Assembly: GCF_950295315.1 (NCBI RefSeq)
Contig: NC_080162.1
Span: 67,927,760 to 67,991,759 of the forward strand
From: Erinaceus europaeus
Taxonomy: Eukaryota > Chordata > Mammalia > Eulipotyphla > Erinaceidae
DNA: 64,000 nt
Reading direction: 5' to 3'
Below are positions 34,024 through 46,018 of the stretch, one piece after another. Made by a program: the position numbers and the translations under genes. Positions within the stretch are counted from its first letter, which is position 1. Every line of letters starts with the position of its first letter. The notes beneath the pieces are model-generated. The model searched no databases and was not told where the DNA came from. It saw only the letters and a list, made by a program, of their open reading frames with translations.

Positions 34024-34139
34024 ACGCTGCGGCCGAGGGGGGCGCTCGCGCCTCCCGGTCTTTGCCCTCGGAGGGGAGGTGCGCTGGAGCGGCGGACCCT
34101 CGCTGAGAAATCAGGGGCGAAATCCTCGACAAGTATAGT

Positions 34140-36271
34140 GTCTGGCCTTTATTTCCTCACCAGGCCCGTTATTCAACTTTCAGTTTTTAGGTTTTCGGTC
34201 ATAGTTGATGTTTTAAAAACACTGAAAGCTCAACCCAGTTACAGGACGTCTTGGCATAGCCTTTAGGTAGACACTTCTGTGTTTCCCCAAGCGAGAGGAA
34301 AATTAAAACCGTAGACTAGAAACTGGGTGTTATTTACAATCTGCCAGGCACAGGCATATGTGTTGACATATGTAAATTAATGCATGTAAATGACTGTACA
34401 TACATTTACATTTACGTAATAGTGTGTGAATAGGCAATAATGCAAAAATGTGCGTGCAAGTCTATATCCATATATGTAAACGTTCTCTAAGGAAAGCACG
34501 TATTTACGAAAATATTACTATGTATTGCACATGAAGAAAGCAGGATGACAGGGATTTTCATTCTTTCTGTGCTAGCAATCACTTCATATCTTTTTATATT
34601 TTTCTCAGAGGTCTGCAGCTAACTACTCAGAAGAAGATATGTTAATGGACATACAAATAAAATAAAATAAAATCGCCACGGATTTGGGACCACAGAGCTT
34701 TCTGCTCCACTTTCTTCTACCAGACAGTTTCTAGCAACTGGTCTGAGGTTTGGTCAGGTAAGTTGCCTTTATCACTTGCAATATTTCCCAAGTACCATAA
34801 ATGTTGAGGTCAAGTCTTTCAACCTTTCCTGGGATTCCAGAATCCTTCATGCAAAGCCAGCTTAGGATGCCCAAAGTATCTCAGAAATTTAAGGGCAGAG
34901 AATTTTTTGGGAAAGCAAAAAAATCAGCAAAATCAAATGCCCTTGCACACAGTATCTTTAGTCTACAAAGTAAGGAGAGAGATGCCTGAAGCAGAAGCTA
35001 GTAAGGATCTATGATCCAACCTATCTTCTTTTCAGTGGGAAAGTTAAAATGATTCTAGGTTCCGCTCACAGAAATCAGATTAGCAACTCAGGAAAGGAAT
35101 TAGGCACTGACTGTTTCTGAAGTATGAAAGGTCAAATAAGGTATTTCGGGGAAGCTTGCCTCCTTGGAAAATAAATTTAGTGTGTATTGGGATGTGGGGC
35201 AGGAAGGAACATATTCAGGAACCTGCTGCTTTACTCCCTGGAAAAAAAAAAAGCTATGTTAACTGATTGAATCATTAGACACCCAAAAGATTATTAAACA
35301 CACTTTACTCATAGACACTTCAGTCCAAAAGTCTTTACTGTGCTTCCAGAATTAATTTCCTTCCCCATGGCTTGAAAAGTGAACAGTTGTTTCTGTTATC
35401 AATAAGGTTTAAAACAAAATCTAAACTTCTGTGAGATCTAAAGCAATATGTAGCTTTTAAAGAAGAGGAGAAAGCTGATAGCAGTTAGATACTTTTCAAG
35501 TAAAGATGAAGAATAAATCTGGTGATGACATCGAGGAAGTCTTGCAGCCTTAAGTCTTCATAACTTGAGAAATAGAACTTGTAAATTTATAAAGTAATCT
35601 TCAGTAGTCAAGAATGAGAAGAAATCAGGACTTCTAGACACTGTATTCCAGTTTAGTATTGTCTACCAAGGATCTCTTTTCTGTATGATAATACAGTTTC
35701 TGAGGGATTGTTAACTTGCCTCTCTCAAGCACAACTTTCTAACTTTTGGCCTTATATCTCTTAAAAGACCGATTCTGGTTGTTTTTTTAGAGATGGCTGC
35801 CCTCTTGTGGTGAAAATGAGTGAATGCTTGGGAGTAACGTCAATAAATAAGTACATATTTTTTTAAGAGAGTAATACAGGGTATAGAGAATGGCCATGTC
35901 CACCCATTTTTCAGGCTACAGGGATAGCTAAAAGAGACACATCTAAATAGAGTAGCTGAATGTTTTTAATCCCCTCTATTTATAGCCACACCCCCAAGCC
36001 TGCAACTCAGATTGCAGCATTTTTACCTGTTGGAGTATCGGTCTGTTTTGCCTTGTTAGCCATGGCCAGCTCTACCTTTTCTGAAGTGTAGATATATGTA
36101 TGGATAATGAAGTGAGATTAATTCTTTCTGCATGTATCAAGTTTGGTGTTATCTGCCAGATGTAGGAAGCAGCTGTCGTAGAGGTGAAGATTTGTTTGAA
36201 GAAGGGTGAAGATAGTTACAAATTCAGATACTTCAAAATCAGCCAAGTCATTTTAAAAAAAGTAAAGCCTG
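34140..36271. other. upstream flank of BMP2, repeat-poor
   Basis: AT-rich unique-looking sequence directly upstream of the CpG island. No SINE was recognised. A TACATTTACA-rich, tandem-like patch lies at 34360-34420. Proximal regulatory sequence is expected here but none can be pinned down. Confidence 0.5.
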
Positions 36272-36398
36272 GGGCAGGGATAGATAGCATAATGGTTATG
36301 CAAACAGCTTTCATGCCTGAAGCTCCAAAGTCTCAGGCTCAATCTCCTGCACCACCATAAGCCAGAGCTGAGCAGTGCTCTGGTTAAAAAAAAGAAAG
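36272..36398 (+). mobile_element. tRNA-derived SINE (GAGCAGTGCTCTGG type)
   Basis: GATAGATAGCATAATGGTTA, CAGGCTCAATCTCCTGCACC, CCATAAGCCAGAGCTGAGCA, then an A-rich tail. Confidence 0.88.
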
Positions 36399-36419
36399 AA
36401 AAAAAAGTAAAGCCTGCCA

Positions 36420-36780
36420 GTTAAGGATTCTACATAAATGAGGTTGCAGATATTCCCTTCCAGTTATTTTGTGCTGCTTTTTTTCATAGCCAGATTTGAT
36501 TGTGTGTGGATTTGACCTGTGATAAAATTAAGTGCTTAGACAGTCAGACTTTGGCAACTTTTCCTTTAGTAGTTCAACTCAGATAATGTTTAATTTTATT
36601 GCATCCTGCAGCTATTAGCATTCACCATTGTTCTTGCTGGGCCAACCATTATGCAAATTAGCATTAAAATAATGGTCCTCAATAGTAAAGGTCACAGTAG
36701 GCATTAAATAATCCTTGTAATTGTCATTCCACTAAAACCTGTGGCAACTCCCTTGAGAAACCTCTTGGCTTTTTAGCATA
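36420..36780. promoter_or_regulatory. candidate conserved non-coding element upstream of BMP2
   Basis: Repeat-free block with many homeodomain-like ATTA cores and an octamer ATGCAAAT (36651-36658) followed by TAGCATTAAAATAATGG. Composition and motif density resemble vertebrate developmental enhancers. Conservation could not be tested here. Confidence 0.2.
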
Positions 36781-37084
36781 CTTCCCCGCTAGAGTGACAC
36801 CCAACACCAGTTCTGCTTCAACTGAAAGGTTTTTTACAGGAATCACAGAAGGTACAGAAAATGTGCAGTATCTAGACAAACTTTAATCTATTTCATGAAT
36901 AGTTAGATATAGAAGAAAGCATGAGTGGGATGAAAAGTAGACCTAGTAGGCAAAGTCCTTATTGTTGCTTTCAGGCAAATTCTGACCTACATTTTAAAAA
37001 CTGCAGGAGAATGAATTTGTGAATGAACAAGTTTTAAGATGCACATAGTAGGAAACTAGTAAATATATATTGATCAAAGCTCAA

Positions 37085-37197
37085 CAATTTTATTTATTTA
37101 TTTTTAACAGAGTACTGCTTAACTCTTGATTTATGGGACTTTGGAGCCTTAGGCATGAAGGTCTATTTGCATAACCATCATGCTATCTCCTTTACCC
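37085..37197 (-). mobile_element. tRNA-derived SINE (GAGCAGTGCTCTGG type)
   Basis: Inverted: AACAGAGTACTGCTTAACTC, GGAGCCTTAGGCATGAAGGT, TTGCATAACCATCATGCTAT. Confidence 0.78.
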
Positions 37198-37301
37198 TAA
37201 AGCTTAACAAACAGTTGACAAATAGTTTCTAATTCCAGTTTGGCTTTATATGGCTGAATTTATTATGTCTACTGCTTTGCTTCAAGGTAAATACATGGGT
37301 A

Positions 37302-37353
37302 GATAGGTAGGTAGGTTGGATGGATGGATGGATGGATGGATGGATGGATGGAT
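37302..37353 (+). repeat. (GGAT)n tetranucleotide repeat
   Basis: TAGG units then about nine GGAT units. Confidence 0.93.
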
Positions 37354-38598
37354 AGTGTGCCTGCTTCAGGTGGCCAAGTAAATGGCATATGTAGACTCAG
37401 GGAATTTTAAAATATAAAATATAAGATTCGGATTGCGTCTTACTTTGTGTATGAAGTGAATTATGGGACTCTTTGCATGTGAAATGTGGTCTGACTTTGG
37501 AAATACAGGACTTTGTATGTTTTCCTTTCTTTGTTCTAAGTGCTTTTATCACATTGCCTAGCAGTATACCATTTAAGATGTATCTAAAGCAATCGCAAGT
37601 TCTATACTCTCAGCTTTTTTATAAGTACTATGTATGGATTAATAAGTTGTATCACAGAGCTGTGAAAAATAAGTGAGAAAATAGTTGTCAAGAATAGTTG
37701 ATCCAGCATTTTAATAACTACATATGCACATGACTAATTCTTAGAAAACTAGAATTGCATTATGCTATTTTCTTTTGTATTCCTTAGTACCAAAAAAAAA
37801 TGAATGTTAAGTTAGCACATGCTACATAAAAACAATGATTTATCTTTTAAATAGGTTGTTTTTTATATTTATTAAATTGTACTTTATTATTACGTGTGAA
37901 TATATTTGCTTGTCCTGTCACTAGAATTAAAATACTTTGATTTTCTGTTAATTAGGTTGTAAAGAGTCGACCTACAGTACTTCTCTCTATGTGGCTTTGG
38001 GAAGGCCTGTTCTGAACATCTTAGGCATGACACCTACTTTTCAATACTCAAGAAGAGGGGATTATGCAGTGGCAGGGAATCTCACTCTACACAATCAGTA
38101 GAGATCAACCAGTCAGGTTTAAAGAAAGGTAAAAAGTAGATCTTGGGTGCAGAGAGTATCCAAGATTTGTGTAGTTAGATCTTGAGGCTTTGACTGCTAC
38201 TCTAAGGACAAACTCTAGTCCATCTGAATGGATCAATGTCATAGAATTTGACCAGAGGAAGGGCATGGTTGAAGATGCATATTAGAAAATTAAATATAAT
38301 TTTTTTATAGAATGCAGTGGTAAGGAATAAATTAGAAGTGGAGGGGCCAGATAATTTTTGTAATTATACACACAAATAGTAGTGGAGATCTAAAGTTCAC
38401 ATTAAAAATAAGCCTTTGTGAAAGCTGGAAGGGAGATAATGTGGGCAGGTGTGGCTTGGAGATTAGTGGTAGAGTATTGGGGAAGAATCAACAGTATATG
38501 TAGGTTTGGAGTTTGAGTCACAAAAATATAGTGATCCTTTTAGCAGTGAGGAGATGAACAAAGCTAAAAAGGAGATGCAGATGCAGAAGTGGGATATT
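37354..38598. other. upstream intergenic sequence
   Basis: AT-rich unique-looking sequence. No gene or recognised repeat. Confidence 0.5.
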
Positions 38599-38616
38599 TC
38601 CTTCCTTCTTTCCTTC

Positions 38617-38666
<50 letters not shown>

Positions 38667-38942
38667 CTCCTTCCCACCAAGGCTATTGTTGGGGCTTAGT
38701 GCCTGTATAACAAATCCACTGCTCCCAGTGGCCATGGCCATGCTATTCTTTTTCTTTTTAAGTTTTTTTTATTTGATAGGACAGAGAGACATTGAGAGAT
38801 AAAGAGGGAGAGGAAAAGAGAGACACTTGAAGCACTGCTTCATAGCTCATGAAGCTTCACCCTTGCAAGTAGAGACTGAGGGTTTGAACCCAGGGTTATG
38901 GATTGTAATATGTATGTTTAATCAGGTGCACTCCCACCACAT
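38599..38942 (-). mobile_element. tRNA-derived SINE with expanded (CTTT)n at its tail side
   Basis: A CTTT array (38599-38667) abuts the tail block AAGGCTATTGTTGGGGCTTA, then GATAGGACAGAGAGACATTG, and a head with TTTGAACCCAGGGTTATGG. In the SINE sense this is an AAAG expansion of the 3' tail. Confidence 0.85.
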
Positions 38943-39156
38943 CACGGTGGTGTTTTTTGTTCCTCTTTTGTTTCTTTTTTGAAGTGCCTGCCAGAGTCTA
39001 GTTAAATATCCATGGAATATAGTGTATTTCATAATTTATCATTTGCCTTGAGTTCAGGAAAAGGGATGCGGTGCTGGGTTGCAACTATCTGAACTAGGTT
39101 TTACACATTTTGAGAGGAAAAGATTGCCCAAGAGTGACACAGAAGATACCACAGGA

Positions 39157-39501
39157 GGGAGCTGGGTGGTAGCGCAGTGGGTTAAGCGCACATGGCACAA
39201 AGGACCTGTCTAAGGATCCAGGTTCGAGCCCCCCCCCTCCCCGGCTCCCCACCTGCAGGGGGAGGGTGTCACTTCCCAAGTGGTGAAGCAGGTCTGCAGG
39301 TGTCTATCTTTCTCTCCCCTTTCTGTCTTCCCCTCCTTTCTCAATTTCTCTGTCCTATTCAACAACAACAGCTATGACAACAATAACAACTACAACAAGT
39401 GCAACAATGAGGGCAACAAAATGGAGAAAATGGCCTCCAGAAGCAGTGTTTAGGCACTGAGCCCTAGCGATAACCCTAGAAGCAAAAAAAAAAAAAAAAA
39501 A
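39157..39501 (+). mobile_element. long-type SINE with extended 3' block
   Basis: GGGAGCTGGGTGGTAGCGCA head, GGTTCGAGCCCCC B box, AAC-rich region, then CTCCAGAAGCAGTGTTTAGG and CCCTAGCGATAACCCTAGAA, and an A18 tail. Confidence 0.92.
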
Positions 39502-40112
39502 TGGGAAAAAAAACAGGTAATGGTAAATTGTTTCAGATTTCATAAGAGGGGAATTTTCAAAGAGATGATTCATTGTCCTCAATGCTGGTAAAAACTGGGG
39601 AATAACTGATAGACCAAAAATTTGTAACAACTCTTTGATAAAGTTGATAGATCAAAAATATAGAAAAAAATGGCATAGAAGGAGGCTGCCATGGAAGTGA
39701 GTTAGGATTGAGATGAGAAACTTTAGTAAATGAACGAAAGAATGTAAATGGAAGGAGTTATTAGTATGTGAAAAGTAACTCCAAAGAGTCCTTGAATAAT
39801 TGAAGACACATGTAGGCTTTTAACAAAATCAACAATGGGTTCATATGCTGGCATTATTGGAGAATTTCTGTGTGGTCGTGTACTTTTTTTTTCAACAAAA
39901 TAGTGTATTTGACACCTATGGATCTTTCACCCACTTAAAGCTTTATTTGCCTGTTTCTGCACCTTTCCTAACTTGTTGAAACACACAAAGTTCATAAGCT
40001 AAAAGATAGTTATCTCTAAGCTGCCAGATATACTCATCTCTCCGTTAGGGCCTTCATAGAACTCATTGATTTTCTTTTACATCTCAGTTTAATATTTCAG
40101 TATGAAAATTTT
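39502..40112. other. upstream intergenic sequence
   Basis: Unique-looking sequence with no gene signals. Confidence 0.5.
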
Positions 40113-40272
40113 GCTAGAGTTGATGGTGGCACACTTGTTACAGTGAACATAGTACAATGTTCAAGAGCCCTGATTCCAGTCTCTGGTTTTCATATGCAGT
40201 GGGGATACAGGTTCCCCCCCACACACTTCCATCTCAGTTTCTCTTTGTCTCTATCCAATCAATAAATAAATC
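40113..40272 (+). mobile_element. tRNA-derived SINE (medium type), diverged
   Basis: TTGATGGTGGCACACTTGTT head, B-box-like GATTCCAGTCTCTGG, CT-rich middle and an AATCAATAAATAAAT end. Confidence 0.75.
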
Positions 40273-41392
40273 CTCAGCTCAGGCCACTCCAGGACATACC
40301 TGATTAACAACTAGTGGCTTTCTTTATTTGGTGGAATTTTCCCTGCCCATGTGTGAAGTTAACCAAATGTACTCAGAAATTACTATCTCCCAGTAGCAGA
40401 CTCAACCAATTACCAATAGAAGTCAATGTACTTATCAACCTCCCTCACTCACACACATGCACACACTTCCTTCACACCTTTGGGAAATTCCAGTTACCTA
40501 CAGTGACAACTGGCTTGATAATATACCCTGTACTGGCTCCCTTCCCTTCCCTGCCTTGTTTCTTCACTCCTAATAGTTTTCTTCACCTCCTTGTAATCTA
40601 CATGCACTCAAATCCTTGGTTTAGGGTCTGTCAGCTTTGGGAGGAACTCTAAATAAACACTGAGTCTTCTGCTCACCTGGGATAGTGCCTATCTGAAGTG
40701 TCTCAAAATTAAATTGCCATCTGTCAAGAATAAAGTAAATTTGTGGGCTTGAGAAACCTATTTGCTACACTTTGTTCATTTATGTGTTTAATGACTTATT
40801 TCTCTAGACCCTGTTCAACTTCTGTAAAGACGAATGTGGCAATTTATATAAATCAATCAGATTATCCACAATGTATACAAATTAAATCAAGAATAGAGTT
40901 ACCACCTTCCCTTGGAGGTCAAGGAAGGTTTCTTGGGTGGACATAATAATGAATACTGGGTTGAGTAATGAAAACTGAGCAGGTGTTGGGCAGATAGAAA
41001 GGGGGAAGGGAATTCCAGGCAGGAGGAACAGCAGGGGTAAAGGCAGGAAAGCATGAAACATCAAGAAGCATTAAAGAAATAGCCAGCAATTTAGTATGAT
41101 TGAACAGAAGAGGAGAGAGGGGTGCCAGTACTTTGCTGGGTAAAGGAATTTGGACTTTTCCCCATAGGACTGACTTTGAGAAAAATCTCTTTGGTGGAAG
41201 TAAACATGATTGCTTGGAGTAGTGCCAGATTGGAGGCAGAAGGACAAATTAAAAGGTGGCTGTAATTATTTAAGCAAGCGATGGGAAATCCTTGCACTGA
41301 ACAGAAGCATGGGATAAAGGAGAAGGTTATAGGAGATTGACAAGGTAAGATCTGAGGACACTTAAAAGTCCCACAGGGAAATAAAGGATTTA
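40273..41392. other. upstream intergenic sequence
   Basis: Unique-looking sequence. The open frame 40314-40652 lacks family features and is not supported as a gene. Confidence 0.45.
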
Positions 41393-41408
41393 AAATTATA
41401 TTAACCAG

Positions 41409-41645
41409 GGGCCAGGCAGTGGCACACCTGGTTAAGCAGACATAGTACAGTGAGCAAGGACCCTGGTTCAAGCTCCTGGTCCTCACCTGCAGGGGGAAAG
41501 CTTCACAAGTGGTAAAGTAGAACTGCAGGTGTCTCTCTGTCACTTTCCCTCTATCTCTCCCATCTCTCTCAATTTCTATCTGTCTCTATCCAATAATAAA
41601 TAAATTAATTAAAAAAGTCAAAAGAAGTATAAAGTTAAAAAAATG
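41409..41645 (+). mobile_element. tRNA-derived SINE (medium type)
   Basis: GGCCAGGCAGTGGCACACCT head, GGTTCAAGCTCC B box, TATCCAATAATAAATAAATT end. Target duplication AAATTATATTAACCAG (41393-41408) and AAATTATACTAACCAG (41646-41661), 15 of 16. Confidence 0.92.
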
Positions 41646-41688
41646 AAATTATACTAACCAGTGTAGAAAGGACAGAAGGAAGAACGCA

Positions 41689-41724
41689 CTCACACTTGTG
41701 AGTTTACAAGTTTACAAGTGTGAG
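41689..41724. repeat. 11-bp inverted repeat
   Basis: CTCACACTTGT and its perfect complement ACAAGTGTGAG with a 14-base loop, followed by a further CACTTGTAGTTTACAAG repeat. Confidence 0.85.
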
Positions 41725-43505
41725 AACACACTTGTAGTTTACAAGTACATAGAGGTTGAAAATTTTCCCACAACAGCCAATATTTATGTTAAGATTATTT
41801 CCATAAGATCATTCATGCCAACCAGTATATATTCAGTAGTCAACTAAGTCTGCCTAAAAGGAGAAACTAACTCTTCTCATTACCAGATTAACATTTTTTG
41901 TGTAAGCAGTTAATTGTTAAAAGACCTATTAAAATGCATGAAGTGGCTAACATTACAGTATTTGATCTAATACGGAGAAATTTAAGGAAAGAATATCATT
42001 ATATTAAGTGTTTTCAGAAGTTAATGTTAACCATAGACCTTCTTTCCTAACAATTTGTTTTTGCTAATTTAGTATTGATTTTACAAATTACTATTTCAGC
42101 CTCCTTTTGGACAAGTATATAAGAAAGCATAGGGATTTGGTTGCTTTAATATGCTGGTAATTGAAGTTGTCATATTCAGCAGTTCAACAGTGAACTCCAA
42201 ATGCCACTTCATATTTTGGTTATTTATATATCATACTTAATTATAAAAAATGTCAAGACAGAATCTAGTTTTAAACATTTATGTTTGGTTAAGTTTCTAT
42301 AATAAAAACCTTCAGAGTTGTGTTTACAACCAAGTATTACTCTTATCCTAACAGTTAATCTTAAAATATGTAAAAATTGTATCACATTTGTTCTGATCAT
42401 TTGAGGCACTATGGAATTGTAGCAAAGAAGAAAGGAAGAATGTGAGGAAGGGAGATAGAAATTACTACTTATTATTTGCTTCTATTTATAAAAGTTGTAC
42501 AAGGAGTAAAAACTTTAGTTTTTTGAGTATCCTTATTATTTGAATTCAGAGTAAGTCTGAGCTTGCTTCACTTTAACTAGAGTTAATACATTATTACAAA
42601 GTTCCAGGCATAGAAGCAGACAGAAGCTGAACTATTTGGCTATTTTTCAGTAAAAGAACATGTGCTATAATTTACTTCATTTGTATTTTCTAAGTGGTTT
42701 TTATTATGGAGCTACTGGGAGATAACTGAATTACATTCCCACATGTCCTTCATTTTCAACAGTAAACAAATGAAGCACTTTTAGGAAGGAAATTTCAGAT
42801 CAATTCAATTTGTCCTAGAATCAGAAACTAAATAAGTCCATTTTACTAACTGGACTTCTATCTTCCTTTAATATACAAAAGGAACTGAATGAAAACAGCT
42901 CTTCTCCAGTGATCTTTAATGCCTACACACTTCCACTGTTCTTTGCAGGCTGTATTTATCATTTTTTTCCTGTTGATCTCAGATTCAGAAACCAATGGAG
43001 AGAGATAACCACAATATTACTCCTTAGCTGGTGATGGTTCCTGTGTATTTGGTGCTCCAGTATGTTTGTTTGTTCTCCTGTAATCAGAGTGCTCACACAT
43101 GGTAAAGTGTGCATTATATTGGGGGAGCTATTTCCAGGAGGAGCCATATTTTTAATTTAAGTATTATTTAAAATATTTTATTTAATTGTAGAAAAATGAA
43201 GAAAGAAAATTATAATGCAAGAATCTGCTACTCAGATAACCTCTGATAACTTAAAAAGTAAAACTCCACAAGATGTTGAAAAACTAAACTGTATCATAAT
43301 GTATAAAATGAGAGAAAAAAATAAATGCATCCCTCATTTTCTGCTTTGAATTATTGTAATAATAACCAGGTCTAACAGATGCACAGGCAATCTTACGGAA
43401 ACCAACACATTGTATACATACTAGCATATGCATATTTATGTACAAATATTTCACACAGAGGGCAGCTATCTGATATTAGATTCAGAGAATCACAGTTTCC
43501 TAGAT
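41725..43505. other. upstream intergenic, repeat-poor block
   Basis: AT-rich sequence without recognised repeats or exon signals. Confidence 0.5.
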
Positions 43506-43605
43506 ATATTTTTATTTTTATTTAGATTGAGACAGAGAGGTAGAAAGAAAAAGAGTGAAAGAGACCACAGAATCAACTCTTCCTTCAGTGGGGGATAGTG
43601 AGGGC

Positions 43606-43683
43606 TTGAATTTGTGCTATGTGCATGTGAATTTGATAGTGACATTGAATTTGTGCTATGTGCATGGCAAAGCAACACATGAT
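43606..43683 (+). repeat. 39-bp tandem duplication
   Basis: TTGAATTTGTGCTATGTGCATG occurs at 43606-43627 and again at 43645-43666, a 39-base period, inside a diverged GA-rich antisense SINE-like stretch (about 43510-43690). Confidence 0.8.
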
Positions 43684-43739
43684 CCAAGTCAGCTATTTCA
43701 CCTTCCCTTTAGTATCATTTTAAAAACCATACATCAGAG

Positions 43740-43745
<6 letters not shown>

Positions 43746-43800
<55 letters not shown>
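43746..43800 (+). repeat. (AC)n microsatellite
   Basis: About 27 uninterrupted AC units followed by a T-run. Confidence 0.97.
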
Positions 43801-43801
<1 letters not shown>

Positions 43802-43904
43802 TTTTTTATCTTTTATGAGTCAAAACCTCATACATATGTGATTTCAGCAATCCTAGTCTGTTTTCTGAGAGAGAGAGAGAGAGGGAGAATTATTTTATTG
43901 TTAC

Positions 43905-44320
43905 CATTGTCACCAGGGCTTCAGTGCTCCAGGCTAGCTTTTTTAAATACAGAGAAATAAATAGCGCAAAAGTTTCTTCCACTGTGGTGGTGGCTCATAC
44001 CTTGGTGATATGCAAAGCACAGCAGGGTCACTAGTCAGGTGAGCTATCTTACTGAGCTCCAACTTGGTTTACACACATTGTACTTAACTTTATTTTCTTT
44101 CTTGAACTAAAGGTGGGGGTGTGTGTGAATAAACAATCAAGAGGTTGGGAGAGAGTGTGACAGGATAGACAGCTGCAGCACTGCCCCACTATTTGTGAAG
44201 CTTTTCCTTTATGGCAGGCGGGGTGGGGTGGGGTGGCGTGGGCTGGGAGCTTCAGTTCAAGTCTTCATGCATTGGAATATGTATTCTACCGAGTGAGCCA
44301 CCATTTGACCCCCCTCAACT
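43905..44320 (-). mobile_element. two degenerate antisense tRNA-derived SINEs
   Basis: About 43905-44065 ends AGGTGAGCTATCTTACTGAG. About 44108-44320 holds GACAGCTGCAGCACTGCCCC and ends CGAGTGAGCCACCATTTGAC. Both are strongly diverged. Confidence 0.55.
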
Positions 44321-44649
44321 TATTTTTCTTTCTAGAAGAAAATCATCTTGATTCTTCCCTTCCCTTATCTCCCCCCCTTTTTCCCTCCCTCCTTTCCTTC
44401 CTTCCTTTGTTGCAGGAATTACACCACTTCTAGTCAGCTTTATTTTATCCATATCCCAATATGTTACTGAGGACATATTGATTACAGGATTTTTTTGTTG
44501 TTGTTGTGACGGTACAAAATTTCCATATTTTCCCATGTAGGTAGCAATACATTCACCCTCAACCAAGCCATCATCTTATTCTCCCCTTAGTAATCCTAGT
44601 AACCCTCCCCTCCTCAACTTCTGAGCTTCTTTTTTTTTTAATGTTATTT

Positions 44650-44926
44650 ATTTATTTATTTATTTTTAATTTTTTCCCTTTTGTTGCCCTTGCTATTATG
44701 ATTGTTGTTGTTGATGTCGTCATTGTTGGATAGGACAGAGAGAAATGGAGAGAGGAGGGGAAGACAGAGAGGGGGAGAGAAAGATAGACACCTGCAGACC
44801 TACTTCACCGCCTGTGAAGTGACTCCCCTGCAGGTGGGGAGCCAGAGGCTCAAACCCGGATCCTTAAGCCCGTCCCTGCGCTTTGTGCCATGTGTGCTTA
44901 ACCTGCGGTGCTACCACCCGGTTCCC
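44650..44926 (-). mobile_element. long-type SINE
   Basis: CCCTTTTGTTGCCCTTGCTA, GATAGGACAGAGAGAAATGG, CCCCTGCAGGTGGGGAGCCA, head ending CTACCACCCGGTTCCC. Confidence 0.92.
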
Positions 44927-44936
44927 CTATCTTTTT

Positions 44937-45082
44937 TATTTATTTATTTACCCAGATAGAAAGGTGGGTGGCAGGGGGTGGAAACCAAAGCACCAAGTGT
45001 TCCTGTGGTGCAGTAGGGACAAGGCTTGAACCTAGTTTGCATGAAGCTAGTGCACTATCCACATGAGCTGTCTTGCCAGTCC
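44937..45082 (-). mobile_element. tRNA-derived SINE, other type
   Basis: Inverted B-box-like GCTTGAACCTAG and A-box-like ACATGAGCTGTCTTGCC after a TTTA-rich tail. Confidence 0.65.
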
Positions 45083-45225
45083 ATAATTCTTTGAATTGAA
45101 AATTTAGCAGCATGCCATTGTTCACTAGTTTAGCCCAGAATACATTTTAGCATAACACATTTAATAGATTTTAAAACTTAAATTCAAGTAACACTTTATT
45201 GTATTATGAAGTTGAACTCCCTCTT

Positions 45226-45352
45226 CTGGGGTGGGGGTAGAGAGCATAATGGTTATGCAAAGAGGCTCTCTTACCTGTGGCTCCAAAGTCCCAGGTTCAA
45301 TCCCCTGTATCACCATAAACTAGAGAAGAGCAGTGCACTGGTTTTAAAAAAA
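45226..45352 (+). mobile_element. tRNA-derived SINE (GAGCAGTGCTCTGG type)
   Basis: GTAGAGAGCATAATGGTTAT, CCCAGGTTCAATCCCC, CACCATAAACTAGAGAAGAG, A-run. Confidence 0.85.
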
Positions 45353-45436
45353 AAAAAAATCCCTCTTTTACTTGGTCTGATTATTTTTCAAATTATGAGA
45401 AAATTTATTTACCAAACTCTATCAATAACCCTGACA

Positions 45437-45438
45437 GA

Positions 45439-45471
<33 letters not shown>
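45437..45471 (+). repeat. (AAT)n microsatellite
   Basis: About eleven AAT units next to the 5' end of a SINE. Confidence 0.95.
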
Positions 45472-45472
<1 letters not shown>

Positions 45473-45479
45473 GAAATTA

Positions 45480-45755
45480 GGGAGTCGGGCAGTAGTGCAG
45501 CTGGTTAAACGCACGTGGCACAAAGCGCAAGGACCGGTGTAAGGATCCTGGTTCAAGCCCCCTGGCTTGGGAGCCGCTTCACAGGCGGTGAAACAGGTCT
45601 GTAGATGTCTATCTTTCTCCCCCTTTCTGACATCCCCTCCTGTCCAACAACGACGACATCAATAACAGGACTTCTCTGTCCTGTCCAACAACGACAACAT
45701 CAATAACAATAATAACTACAACAATAAAAAGGTCAACAAAAGGGAAAGTAAATAC
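45480..45755 (+). mobile_element. long-type SINE with internal duplication
   Basis: GGGAGTCGGGCAGTAGTGCA head. The 3' part carries CCTGTCCAACAACGACGACA ... AATAACAGGACTTCTCTGT, then repeats CCTGTCCAACAACGACAACA. The usual CCCACCTGCAGGGGAG block is missing. Confidence 0.9.
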
Positions 45756-45756
45756 A

Positions 45757-45961
45757 TTTTTTTTCTTTTTTTATTTCTTTATTGGGGGATTAATGTTTTA
45801 CATTCAATAGTAAATACAATAGTTTGTACATAACATTTTTCAGTTTTCCACATAACAGTACAACCCCCACTAGGTCCTCTGTCATCCTTTTTGGACCTGT
45901 ACTCCCCTTCTGCCCCCCACATCACTCCAGAGTCTTTTACTTTGGTACAATACACCAACTC
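45757..45961 (-). mobile_element. L1 3' end
   Basis: Antisense: T-rich tail, CTTTATTGGGGGATTAATG, ACAACCCCCACTAGGTCCTC, then GAGTCTTTTACTTTGGTACA. It is the reverse complement of the 3' UTR of the L1 copies at 8235 and 17600. Confidence 0.85.
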
Positions 45962-46018
45962 CTTTTTTTTTTTAAAGACTTTTAATTTTTTATTGATTTC
46001 TTTTTATTTGTGGTTATT

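Larger units (their letters stand above)
32400..34110. promoter_or_regulatory. CpG island over BMP2 promoter and exon 1
   Basis: Dense CpG and GC-rich sequence starts abruptly near 32400 and ends near 34110, in contrast with AT-rich flanks. It covers intron 1 next to the donor, all of exon 1, the TATA-like element and the GC boxes. A smaller CpG-rich block covers exon 2 (about 30840-31270). Long open frames here on both strands come from GC-rich composition and are not genes. Confidence 0.85.

Noticed and set aside
33467..34266. Long open frames of 180-225 codons on both strands of the CpG island
   Set aside because: They are proline, arginine, alanine and glycine-rich products of GC-rich DNA, overlap each other in several frames, show no family motif, and coincide with the BMP2 promoter and leader.
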